Below, piece by piece: positions 24,101-32,048 of a stretch of DNA of 64,000 bases (positions are counted from its first letter, which is position 1; the number at the start of each line of letters is the position of its first letter). Below the pieces are notes generated by a model. It saw only the letters and a list, made by a program, of their open reading frames with translations, made no database searches and was not told the DNA's origin. This DNA comes from Undaria pinnatifida. Taxonomy: Eukaryota > Sar > Phaeophyceae > Laminariales > Alariaceae. The stretch covers positions 15,353,355 through 15,417,354 of the forward strand of contig JABAKD010000010.1 of NCBI GenBank assembly GCA_012845835.1. Direction: 5' to 3'. A program made the translations under genes and the position numbers.

Positions 24101-26018
24101 ATCACGCATGCCATACCGCCCCAACCCAACGGGGGAGCGAAGCCAACAACCACCCGGTGGCGGAAACGCTCTCCCCTCGCAACAACATGCCCCCAGTGGA
24201 CGCGCCAACAAGCCGCCTTTGTTCTTTATTGGGTGCTCTGTCGGCCCGGCCCGCTTACCAATTCTTCCGAGTCAATCTTGGCGTTTTCTGGAACAACGGG
24301 GCACAGAGCGGCCACTGATCCGTCCCTCCTAGCTATCCAAAGGGCGTAGCGTTGCCAACCCGCGCTGCGCCCGTGGGCGATGGCGACCGGCGGCGATGCG
24401 CCCGGTCCGTCGGCGATCTGTATCACCTGAAAATGAGAGCGACAGAGAGGAGCGACGAAGCGAGGCTAACCCTGTTAGAATCGCACCCACGTCTGTGGGG
24501 ACAAACTACACGGAAATAGAGTGGGGTGCTTTTAGAAGTGGTAGAAGGGATGAGGGAGAGGTACGGTGGTCGGAGGGACAAAAGAGAGACAGGCGAGATC
24601 GAGCTGACGCATGTCGTACGCCGGCCACCTGCTGCACCGATATTAGGTTAATCGTAGCGCCGACAGTAGTATTATGGCCATAACCTCCAGCAAGCTATAA
24701 TAACATCGACAGTAGTACTACCGGTATGTGCCGTATACCGACGCCCAATGGACTGCCCCGATGTGTCACATGTCTCAGTCACCACGATTCAAACGTAAAC
24801 GTTGCGTCGGCATGTCCACAACAGCAGCTCTCGCTGCCTATCATAGACGTACAAACCACCTTGTCACCGCCGTCGGCACCACTATCGCCACCACCACCGC
24901 CACCATCAACACCAACACCATAAATCCGACCACCGCCGCCGCCACCGCCACCGCGACCACGACCACAGCCACGGCCACGATCACCGCCACCACCACAAAG
25001 ACAACCACTCCGACTCCCAGCATCCCCGCCATCCCCACCACTACCAACACCACCGCCAATGTCAACACCACCGCCAATATCAACACCACCGCCAACATCA
25101 ACACCACCAAAACCCCCACTACCAACCAACTCCTTTCCCTTTCTTACCCTTGTACGTACCTGCTCCGCACGCTCACGCCCAGGCACGTGCAGCATCACAA
25201 ACGCCCCCCCCCCCCCCCCCGACCGCGCCGCCACCGTCGTCCCTTCCAACAGACAGCAGCGTCACACAGCTATCGCTCGCCGGGTGCCACGCAGCCTGCA
25301 CCACCCTCTGCCGCTTTATGTCCACCACGTATCCCGACATGTCCACCAGCGTCCACGTCCACCGAGCGCCCGGGTCGCCCCCTCGGCGACCGCCCTCCCC
25401 CCTGACCGGAGTCGCTTCGCCGTCGTCCCGAGCGGCGGGCTTGGCGCCTAGCAGACCTCCCCGTGAAGTGGAGCGGGGGAGGCGGGCCACCGCAACGTAG
25501 CTCTCGCCCCAGATCAGTAAGCTGTGGCCGGAAGGGGAGAACTCCAGTCCCTTTATGGGCGTCTTGGAGGGGATGGAGTCGCTGGGGATGATGTCATCTC
25601 CGGGTCTCGGGGCGCAGTCTGCCCCGAAGGATACCTCGCGGAATGGGTCCTGCTGCTGCTCCTGCTGCTGCTGCCGCTGCTGGTATGCGGCTGCTCCTTG
25701 TCTGCTGCTGCTGCCATTGTTGTGGCTGTTGCTGCTACTGTAGCGGCCGCCATTGCTGTCGTCCGATGACTCTGCGAGGTTGACCGCGCGTATCGTGTTG
25801 CCAGCGCACAGGATGACAAGGTCGAGCTTCTCGCTGACGGCCATGAGTTCAGGCGCCACGACGCTCGGGCCGCCGCCGCCGAGGGCAGCCGAGGATGCCA
25901 CGGCGTCAAGGGTAGCGTCCGGAGGTGGGTGTAAGGACGCGTTGCTCAGCACGGCCTGCATGTGTGTAGCTGCAACGGACGGCGTCCGACGCGCTACCGG
26001 GGTGGAATACATTGCCAT
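8883..26018 (-). CDS. NUP88: NUP88-type nucleoporin, 12 exons
   Basis: Nucleoporin of the cytoplasmic face of the nuclear pore; in known systems NUP88 binds NUP214/NUP62 and helps control CRM1 export (plant MOS7 is the same family). Exons on the minus strand, 5' to 3': 26018-25160, 24426-24259, 23712-23632, 22854-22771, 21427-21063, 20059-19843, 16122-15886, 15471-15391, 14905-14726, 13886-13734, 10802-10686, 9146-8883; about 934 aa. Exons 1-7 read as a beta-propeller (IKGLEFSPSGHSLLIWG, AAWHP, GSVAALCPVVP); exons 8-12 are helical and coiled-coil, with ISPAERAFMSEMKEMENYAD and LSEAETRDLWIMLQ matching the family C-terminus in order. All introns are phase 0 except intron 5 (phase 2, AG^C). Human NUP88 is about 740 aa; the excess is low-complexity sequence. 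A 17-G run breaks exon 1. Family identity is confident; small exons 3, 4 and 8 rest on splice signals and phase. Confidence 0.8.
9228..9605 (+). repeat. Irregular tandem repeat in NUP88 intron 11
   Basis: At least five related units carrying acatggtcaacgacgacagt followed by acaagcggcgcgacatgag variants. It lies just upstream (on the minus strand) of the exon 12 acceptor at 9147. Confidence 0.75.
9815..10010 (+). repeat. Repeat D, copy 2 (no clear tail)
   Basis: Shares cttctggacaagccg, tcacaggtgtcttcccttcc and cgcatagggctca with copies 1 and 3. Lies in NUP88 intron 11. Confidence 0.6.
10222..10690 (+). repeat. Tandem array of about 90-bp units (alternating)
   Basis: Units start ttgttcccatctgtgccaag at 10320, 10500 and 10587 and a variant at 10407 (tgtatccccacctgcc), so periods are 87-93 bp. 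Each unit contains ggcaaccggcac. The last unit overlaps the donor of NUP88 exon 11. A dispersed copy is at 60555-60735. Confidence 0.8.
10686..10802 (-). CDS. NUP88: NUP88 exon 11 (coiled coil)
   Basis: Acceptor cttttcag|GCG, donor CAG|gtggga, 39 codons, phase 0. LAVMQATRPDISPAERAFMS then EMKEMENYADRQQ matches the family motif 'LP-x-[LI]-[ST]-x-x-E-x-x-[FM]-x-x-E-L' (human LPVLSDSERDMKKEL). The donor sits at the edge of the 10.2-10.69 kb tandem array, whose units carry the same splice-donor-like string. Confidence 0.78.
11948..12032 (+). mobile_element. Small TIR element (MITE-like), copy 1
   Basis: About 85 bp: ttgacccctt ... ccctatactaaatccaagta ... ttgtaaagggtttaac, with inverted ends. 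NUP88 intron 10. Confidence 0.6.
12498..12585 (-). repeat. tRNA-like element (pseudo-tRNA or SINE head), copy 1
   Basis: Minus strand reads ttgtggtctagtgatagacc (D-arm-like) and ends with a degenerate T-arm gcgggttcaaatgcc. Stem pairing is imperfect, so not called as a functional tRNA. Confidence 0.5.
12628..12712 (-). repeat. tRNA-like element, copy 2
   Basis: Minus strand tcgtctagtggatagac then gagggttccaatcccgg, the better preserved of the pair. It starts about 125 bp after copy 1, in NUP88 intron 10. Confidence 0.5.
13085..13372 (+). repeat. Repeat E with terminal hairpin, copy 1
   Basis: Shares gtgtactcgtttttttgctt, aagcacacagcacagca, agttcttggcattatcaa and the terminal gcgggcggcgtcagccgtcc. 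NUP88 intron 10. Confidence 0.75.
13734..13886 (-). CDS. NUP88: NUP88 exon 10 (coiled coil)
   Basis: Acceptor ccttgtgcag|ACA after a clear pyrimidine tract, donor CGG|gtacgc, 51 codons, phase 0. The heptad-like peptide LGEIHEHQSGLVVKLAKDVR continues as HLRKGREEVKTALNGIDQ, like the NUP88/MOS7 helix 'VEKNQxxLxxRIxKAIQRH'. Confidence 0.72.
14726..14905 (-). CDS. NUP88: NUP88 exon 9 (coiled coil)
   Basis: Acceptor cttttccag|GCC, donor AAG|gttcgt, 60 codons, phase 0. Helical, starting ATVEKAKFKLEKRRAEFLG and ending FLEQLHLK. The block CCTTAAGGTGC at the donor is repeated about 30 nt further into the intron, giving a second possible but frame-shifting donor. Confidence 0.65.
14938..15145 (+). repeat. 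CAG/CAA triplet microsatellite in NUP88 intron 8
   Basis: Runs of agcagcagcag and caacaacaacaa. It makes long poly-Gln and poly-Leu frames on both strands but lies between exons 8 and 9. Confidence 0.85.
15391..15471 (-). CDS. NUP88: NUP88 exon 8 (small)
   Basis: Acceptor ccgcgcag|GCG, donor GAA|gtgagg, 27 codons, phase 0. The peptide starts ATEVASAAKRACAQ and ends MLPPFE. The role is inferred from position between the propeller and the coiled coil; conservation is low. Confidence 0.5.
15672..15822 (-). repeat. Interspersed repeat H, copy 2
   Basis: Inverted copy: ttggaggtgtctctatt, ggaacggtgttccgtctcga, caaatgagtactcccc. In NUP88 intron 7. A fragment in the forward sense is at 14060-14115. 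Confidence 0.75.
15886..16122 (-). CDS. NUP88: NUP88 exon 7 (last propeller blade)
   Basis: Acceptor gcaagcag|CGC (an in-frame alternative gcaag|CAG is 3 nt upstream), donor CAG|gtcagg, 79 codons. It has NEVLFVASHLPAGRIVGVVP and then MIGNLALARLAGGAVELVNL, which fit the family's final 'G-x-x-x-V-P-x-x-x-G-P-x-[ML]-x-[IA]' blade before the coiled coil. Confidence 0.72.
16165..16228 (+). repeat. (GGGA)n microsatellite
   Basis: About 15 interrupted copies of GGGA in NUP88 intron 6, just upstream of the exon 7 acceptor (sense strand TCCC, i.e. polypyrimidine). Confidence 0.85.
17290..17430 (+). repeat. GAA-rich purine tract
   Basis: Almost pure A/G with gaagaagaagaa blocks. NUP88 intron 6. Confidence 0.8.
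17806..18409 (-). mobile_element. Non-LTR retrotransposon (LINE) fragment, broken
   Basis: The C-terminal end of a LINE reverse-transcriptase polyprotein: FLYLGG, then IMPEMKRRVRLAWACYDRF, then EVMETLLYGYVTW and RIIGFQRRQRTDPRMSYAKA, typical of the region after the RT core. There is a frameshift near 18355 and an in-frame TAG near 18271, so it is dead. It sits in sense orientation inside NUP88 intron 6. No 5' part or poly(A) tail was found nearby. Confidence 0.75.
18982..19272 (+). repeat. Repeat E, copy 2
   Basis: Same order of blocks as copy 1; the terminal hairpin is eroded (gggcgacgtcagccacccgc). NUP88 intron 6. Confidence 0.75.
19305..19665 (+). repeat. Repeat D with tRNA-like tail, copy 3
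   Basis: Same body as copies 1 and 2, then gcggggttcgaacccacgac. Read on the minus strand, 19595-19520 has a box A-like ggtggtcaaatagcaagc and box B ggttcgaaccc, so the tail is tRNA-derived. Lies in NUP88 intron 6; the last 60 bp of tail are duplicated. Confidence 0.65.
19843..20059 (-). CDS. NUP88: NUP88 exon 6
   Basis: Acceptor ccttcag|C, donor GAG|gtgcgt, 1 nt plus 72 codons. It contains AGAVLESLDLAD and then LLAATPRRVTSITVTWAGRM, matching the family region 'THEAGVHSVxLTWxxKLEKF'. The frame enters in phase 2 and leaves in phase 0. Confidence 0.75.
20640..21000 (+). repeat. A/C-rich, G-poor intron segment
   Basis: Includes cccaacccaacccaaccc; the NUP88 sense strand is therefore G/T-rich over most of intron 5. 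Confidence 0.75.
21063..21427 (-). CDS. NUP88: NUP88 exon 5
   Basis: Acceptor tttgcacag|GAC, donor CCGAG|gtgtgt, 121 codons plus 2 nt. A Gly/Glu-rich loop is followed by PVVLAVAYRAGCVDIAIVPA, which matches the family beta-strand pair 'P-x-V-L-V-[AI]-x-x-x-G-x-[VL]'. It is the only exon ending in phase 2; its AG joins the single C at the start of exon 6 to make a serine codon, which supports both boundaries. Confidence 0.72.
22771..22854 (-). CDS. NUP88: NUP88 exon 4 (small, helical)
   Basis: Acceptor aatacag|GCC, donor CAG|gtgcgt, 28 codons, phase 0. The peptide AALDREIARLEQQQAWLRDT is helical and continues FGDVFDGQ, resembling the AxxWLExTFPEL helix at this point in plant MOS7. A longer 5' end is possible because the frame stays open upstream. 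Confidence 0.6.
23632..23712 (-). CDS. NUP88: NUP88 exon 3 (small)
   Basis: Acceptor gcgcag|CTA, donor CAG|gtaagg, 27 codons beginning LDLWSVTADT, phase 0 at both ends. It lies in the right place between exon 2 and exon 4. Sequence conservation is weak, so the call rests on splice signals, phase and position. Confidence 0.55.
24259..24426 (-). CDS. NUP88: NUP88 exon 2
   Basis: Acceptor ttttcag|GTG, donor TTG|gtaagc, 56 codons, phase 0 at both ends. The segment GWQRYALWIARRDGSVAALC followed by PVVP aligns with the family pattern of a blade ending 'D/NGS-[IV]-x-x-LCPVVP'. This is one of the strongest family signatures in the gene. Confidence 0.82.
24875..25125 (+). repeat. Trinucleotide-rich microsatellite in NUP88 intron 1
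   Basis: Blocks of caccaccgccgcc and caacaccaccgccaa; sense strand GGT/GGC-rich. Confidence 0.8.
25160..26018 (-). CDS. NUP88: NUP88 exon 1 (start codon, first propeller blades)
   Basis: ATG at 26018-26016 is preceded in frame by TGA six bases upstream, so the start is bounded. The exon has SEKLDLVILCAGNTIRAVNL, a Gln-rich insertion, then KGLEFSPSGHSLLIWGESYV and VVQAAWHPASDSCVTLLS, all typical of the NUP88 propeller. It ends AEQ|gtacgt. The length is 859 nt, one more than a multiple of three: a run of 17 G (25204-25220 on the plus strand as C) separates the upstream frame from the downstream frame that carries AFVMLHVPGRERAEQ into the donor. Confidence 0.8.
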
Positions 26019-26346
26019 GCGTCACTTCTTTATATTTCACGCAGGTACGCGGAGTAGTAGTACCAAACCTATCCACCAAGGAGGGCCCTGCAATGGCAGC
26101 AGTAACGCTGAGCAACGGCCAAGAACACTGAGAAAAAAAAAAATGTATATGGGGAGTTCCAAAGAGCATTCGTCATCGGGGACAGTATTGCTCCCCCAGC
26201 GAACCCGGTGTCAACCTGAGACAGGGACACGCGAAACACAGACAGCAGCGCAGGGCACAAGGGCTGGGACGGTGCAGCACCTGGCACAGAATAGGGAGGA
26301 TAACTGTTTGTTGCCAGCTAGTAGTAGCTTATAAACTATCAGGGAG
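26019..26346. promoter_or_regulatory. Divergent NUP88/HBS1 intergenic promoter region
   Basis: Only 328 bp separate the two start codons, which point away from each other, so both 5' UTRs and core promoters must lie here or in the 5' ends. It has a run of 11 A at about 26131-26141. No convincing TATA box or duplicated motif was seen. In-frame stops precede both ATGs (TAA 15 nt before the HBS1 ATG). Confidence 0.6.
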
Positions 26347-27609
26347 ATGGCGAGGCACAGGGACGTGCGGAACCGCAACTTCAGCTATGACGAGATCGAG
26401 GCGGATTTCTACGACGAGGACGAGGAAGACGCAGCATGCGAGGAGCACAGGCAGCACATGCTAAGCTCGAGGGGGGGCAGCACCAGGGGTGGGATGTCTC
26501 TGTCTTCCCACTTTACCGTGCTCGAGAACGTGCAGGAGCAGCAGCAGGAGCACCAACAGCAGCAGCAGCAGCAGCAGCAGGGTGGCAGTAGAAATGACCC
26601 CTCCAAGGGCGACTACCCCACTCACCAACGAGGCGACTGCCCCACAGGACCAGATGATGCAGACGCGGACCTCGTGGCTGCCATCGCCGTAGAGCTCGAG
26701 AGCCGCCTCGGGAAAGGCCGTTTTTCAGGCGAGCAGGTCCACCAGGCGGTAGTGTCGAGTGGGTACGAGATCGACACCGCCCAAGCCATACTGGTGAGCT
26801 CCAGCGAGTCCCACCAAGTTCAATTTACCACCTCCCCCCCTTCGGCCATAGCTCCAGCAGAAGCAAGCGGTGGCCAGAGACCAGGAGCAGGAATCGAGGT
26901 TGGTCCGCCTTCTGGACTACCGCCAGACCCAAGCGGACAGGAAGGGTCGTCGCCCTCCGCGCTTGCTTTCGGCCTCTGCGTTGACCATCGCGACGACTGG
27001 AGGCGGAGGGCCGCCGCAGCGGCATCTGGGACGAACGGCGCCCTAGCTCCTCCTCCTCCCTCTGACGCTGGTGGTGGTGGTGCAAGAACAGTTGCACCAG
27101 GAGGAGCGTCGGTAGACGAGGTAGAGCGTTTCGGGTTTGACACGCCTTCTCCGGACGACGTGAACCTTGCCAAGCAAGCTACGGCTAGAGGCGGCATCGG
27201 TAGCGGGGGCGTCGGCGTCGGCGGCGGCGGAGGAGGAGGAGGTAGCAGAAAAGCGGGCCCTAGTACGGGGACCTTCTCCAGCCCGAAAGCGAATGTCGTG
27301 CACATCTCCGGCTCAACACCGGAGATTTCGGCCGCCACCCGCAAGTCGGTCAACGGGGCAGCTGCCGCCGTGGCGACACCCGTACGCGACACTCCAGCGG
27401 GGAAACAGTCCGGCGCAGTCCAGACCCCATCCCAGACACCGAGCTCAGCCAAGGGGCGAGATCGATCTCCCACTGCCGTCGGGGCATCCCCCCGGCAGGC
27501 AGCGACTGCGGAGGAGAGCGACGGGGAGAAGGCAGGGGAGGGCAAGGAGCGGCTGGCGATGGTGGTCATCGGGCATGTGGATGCCGGCAAGAGTACTCTA
27601 ATGGGGCAG
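26347..27609 (+). CDS. HBS1: HBS1 exon 1 (N-domain, linker, P-loop)
   Basis: 421 codons. The HBS1 N-domain is followed by a disordered linker with a run of nine Gln and a motif [10 protein letters not shown] like that in other HBS1 linkers, then [19 protein letters not shown]. Donor CAG|gtgagt. The start ATG is in a good context (gagATGG) and an upstream in-frame TAA rules out extension. Confidence 0.92.
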
Positions 27610-30600
27610 GTGAGTACAGGCGCTTACCGAGCGGTGCATCGGGCGCGATAATGGGGGGTGTAATCGTATCGTGCATGCTCGCAGTCTTGGAGACCGTAGA
27701 CCCTCGCACCCCTACATGTGGCGTATTATACGGCGTTTTTATCAACCGACGCCAAGCCCGTGGACGAGGGGGGGCGGGAGAGTAGTCGGTAATCGGCGTT
27801 GGGAGGGTGTAGGTTGGTACTCGTTGGCGTGCACGGTCGTACTGGTAAGTAGACCCCCGCGTGCCTACAATGCCGGGACGAAGCATGTCGGGTTTTCACC
27901 CACCAGGCAGGCATTGCTTGCACAAGTTAGCCTGTAATCGGGCGCGCTCTACGGCTCAGGGTGTTGTTGCCGGATCGGCGACGGCCCTGTGCATCCGCAG
28001 TGCGCTGTAGTGGGGTGCTGTGTGGTATGGCGCGGCGTGGTGAGGTGTAATGCGGCGAGGTTAGCGGTGCGGGAACAAGAGCAGTATTAGTGTCGCGGCG
28101 GACGCGGACGGTGTGGGATTGCAGGCAAAGGTCATCGTTGAATCTATGGGGCATGACCGATTGGAGAAATGGGCGACTGTTATAGTGACACCAGCCCCCC
28201 CCCCCCCGCCCCCACGACGAACCATTTCCCCTTTCATAAGAAAGCCACCAGTTAGAAAACTCGAGTCAGTGTTGTCCTCCCGGTCCCCGATGTGGCGCTA
28301 CTCCAGCTGTTGGTGCAGGTGGGGCAAGTGAGCCAGCGAGTTCTGCACAAGCACGAGAAGGAGGCGCGGGAGGCCGGGAAGGCGAGCTTCTTCTTGGCGT
28401 GGGTGAGTGGGGCTGCTCGCTCGTTGGACCCGACGCGCAGTGCCTCGCGGGGGGACGCGCTACTGGCTACTGCTCTTGTGTGATGCTTTGCCTTCACCGG
28501 CGCTTTTGGCTGCGCTCGTACGAATAACTTGCTTTACAGTTTTTACCGCACCGTAGAATGTGTATGATACTTCGAAGTATGGGTGTAACAAGTTTGATGG
28601 TATTATAAAAAAATGGAAAGTCTGCGTTGTGGAGAGAATTATGTTGTGCTTGCGTTCGCGTGTTGTTGCTGCTGATGTTGTTCTGTTGTTCGCGATTTAT
28701 TTGAAGCTCATCGTCCGGAGATCGTTCCAGAAGTGTGCCGATGCTGTTGGCATGTTTTTAGCGACTCTGTTGGTGTGTACACCACTGTGGATGTAACTGT
28801 AGTGACCGCTTTGTATCCAACGGTTTTTAAAAAATCCGTCAAGAACGGTGCGCTTCGGTTGTTGCGCAGGAGTGCCGGTTCGTTGAGGCGAGCCCGAACG
28901 CGCCCACCCATGTGCGTGCGCGATATGTATGAGTCATTCGTGTGTGTCGGTGGTAGGACCCCGGTACAATTTTCTGCTGGCAACGCCACCTGCTATTACG
29001 GACAGGAGTGCCTGAAACGTTACGTGGAAAGGGGAGGGGATGGTGGGGGGTTGAGATGTTCAGGTCTACCTGTTACCCGTATACTTCAACAGCGACCCAG
29101 GATATGGTAGGTGGGTCACTTTTTTTTTTTTTTTTTTGCAGTGGCTTGGGCTCACTCGCGCGAGTGACCCACGTGTCCCTTGGTGGCGTTGAAGTTTTCG
29201 CACTGTTTTAATTGCGCGACAGGAATACGCAATGAAAGGGTAAGCTCAATGGAGGGGTAAGCAATGCTGCGCCCAAAAATCGCCTAAGGTATTCTTTTCC
29301 GTGAAATACAGTCACTCGTGCGATTGACTCAAACCCTGTAGCGAAGATGGGGGTATATCACAACACAATAATACCTTAGCCTTGGTTCAGCAGCCCCTGA
29401 GCCGCAACCCCTTTAGAGCTGCGCCCACGTGTTGAGGGAGAAACTACTTGGACCCACAGTTTTTTGGGGGGGGAATGATGGGTTATCCCTTGCCCCCGCC
29501 TCCATAATGCCTACCGCGACAGGTAATGGACGAGAACCAAGAGGAGCGAGCGCACGGTGTTACGATTGAGGTCGGGCAAAAGTACATCGAGACGGAGACC
29601 AAGCTCGTCACCCTGCTGGACGCCCCGGGCCACCGAGATTTCATCCCCAATATGATCAGCGGGGCGAGCGCGGCGGATGCGGCTGTGCTGGTCATCCCGG
29701 CGGCGGTGGGGGAGTTCGAGTCGGGTTTTCAGGTGCGGTTGGAGGCGGTGATGGTAGTGTTGGTGCTGGTTATGGCGGTAGCTGTAGTTGCTGTGGTGGC
29801 GGTAGAATCATGGTATGGTAGTGATGGTGGTGCTGCTGGTGCTGGTGGTGTTTTTCTCTTGTTGCCACTGCCGCGGATGTATTAAGATGGGCGTACGAGC
29901 GTGTCTTGAGAGGGCAACGGCGGCGGGGCAGTAGCACCGACACACTTGATCGAAACGAGGAACACAATAGGGTGGAAAGAGAACATATACACAGAAGCAG
30001 AAAAAAACGAAAGCAGGACAGACACGTGATAACTGAACGCAAAGGGAAACATAACATACGACAAACGTCAACAATTGATATGTTAGAACCTAGAACACAT
30101 GCGCACACACACGCTAACGACGCGCGTGACGCAGTATGTTTAAACAGCACGCACTCCGTGTGCTAAATGCGCGTGCGCCAATATGCTTGGTACAACACGC
30201 ACGCCGTATGCTAACGCGCGTGGCGCGATGCGTTTACACAACACGCACACGTCTCAGGCGAGCGGGCAGACGAAAGAGCACGCGATGCTGGCGAAGGCCC
30301 TGGGAGTGAATCAGTTGCTGGTGGTGGTCAACAAGCTCGATGTCACGGACCCCCCTTGGTCTGAAGCGCGATACGAGGCCGTCAAGGCGGAAGTTGCACC
30401 GTTTCTCACGCGGACGGGTTTCCGGCCAAAGAAGGTGCGGTTCCGCTCGCGACTGTGATTTGTCGTTGGTTTAAGAAACTCGGCCGAATTGGGTCCGATC
30501 GGCCCGTGTGTGTCCTTTTATTCTCCCTTTTTCTTTTCTTTTTTTTTCGGTGCCGTGTTTTCGTGACTTCATCGTGTTTCATCGTTTTTTCATCTTTTTT

Positions 30601-31984
30601 TTTTCTTTCGCGCGTGTTTTCGTGAATGATAATGCCCATTAGTTTCTATTTCCTGTTTCTATACTGGTATTATGCTGCCTTACAACTCTTGGTCTAATAG
30701 CGTTTTCCATCATTTTTTTTTTTTTCTACTTTTCTTTATTTTCCAAGCTGGTCTTTAGTATTGGTCTAATGTTTTTCCCCCAAAATGTTGGCGCGCGGCG
30801 GCGGCGGCGGCGGCGTCGACAGGTCCGCTTCTTGCCGGCGTCCGGCCTCTCCGCCGAGAACGTGTCCAAACGTTCACCGGGCGGGCTCCTATCGGAGTGG
30901 TACGACGGCCCCACCCTCCTGGAGGCCATTGATTCCTTCACGCCAGCGCCGAAGGCCACGGACAAGCCCTTCCGGATGTGCGTCGCTGACGTTACGTCCA
31001 CGGGGAAGGTGCGGAGGGGAGGGGAGGGGAGGGGAGGGGAGAGGAGGGAAATGATTTGAATAACCAAACTATTGAAAACCAAACAAAGGAAACACGAAAC
31101 ACGAAAAAGAATTTAAAGTGTATTTATAAATATGAGGGGAGGGGAAGGAAGGCAAGGGAGGGCAAGAAAAACAGAATTCGGGGATGGGAGAGTCGGAGTG
31201 CGCAGGTACTTCTGACTTCTCTTGTGCTTCCCACCTTCTCACCCACTCCCACCCGCCTTCCCGTCCAGAAGACGAACCCAATGAGCTATCCGGTTTTGGC
31301 ACATAGCCACCCGCGCCTCTCGACGCACTCGAAACATCGCACACCACGCCCGCATGACTTCACGAATAAACTTACGAGCTCATGAACACACACGCACGCA
31401 CGAACGCACGCACCCGCGCACTTATTTCTGCAGGGGGTCTCAGTGTCGGGGAGGGTTGTGCAAGGTCAGGTCCGCACTGGCGAGAAAGTGGTGGTGATGC
31501 CTCTCGAAGACCCCGCCACTGCAACGCGCCTCGAGCGCAACGGGGCGCCGGCACGCACGGCAAGAGCGGGTGACAACGCGGAGATGACCCTCTCGGGCGT
31601 TGACGCCGCTAGGGTGGTGGTGGGGAACGTGGTGTGCAAGGCGGGGAGGGTCTTGCCGGCGGTGCGGAGATTTAACGCGCAGATCGTTGCCCTGCCGGCG
31701 TTGGAGGTGGGTTTGGGGATGTCGAGGCGGCCGGGGGGGGGGGGGCGGGGGGTCAAGGAGGAAGGTTTTTTTTTTATAGCGCGGCATGCATTAACCCCTT
31801 TCGAACTGCGTTTACGTTTTGGGCACAGCAAAACTTGAAATTAGATTGGGGTCACTTTTGCAGTGGAAGGTTTTTATAGCGTTTTGTCGTCGTTGTCAGT
31901 CACGTGTAGGAGCACAACACGCAGGAAATGAGGTGTGCTGGACGGGTTCGGGTCGTGTGAGGTTGGGGCGCCCCCCCCTCCCCG

Positions 31985-32048
<64 letters not shown>

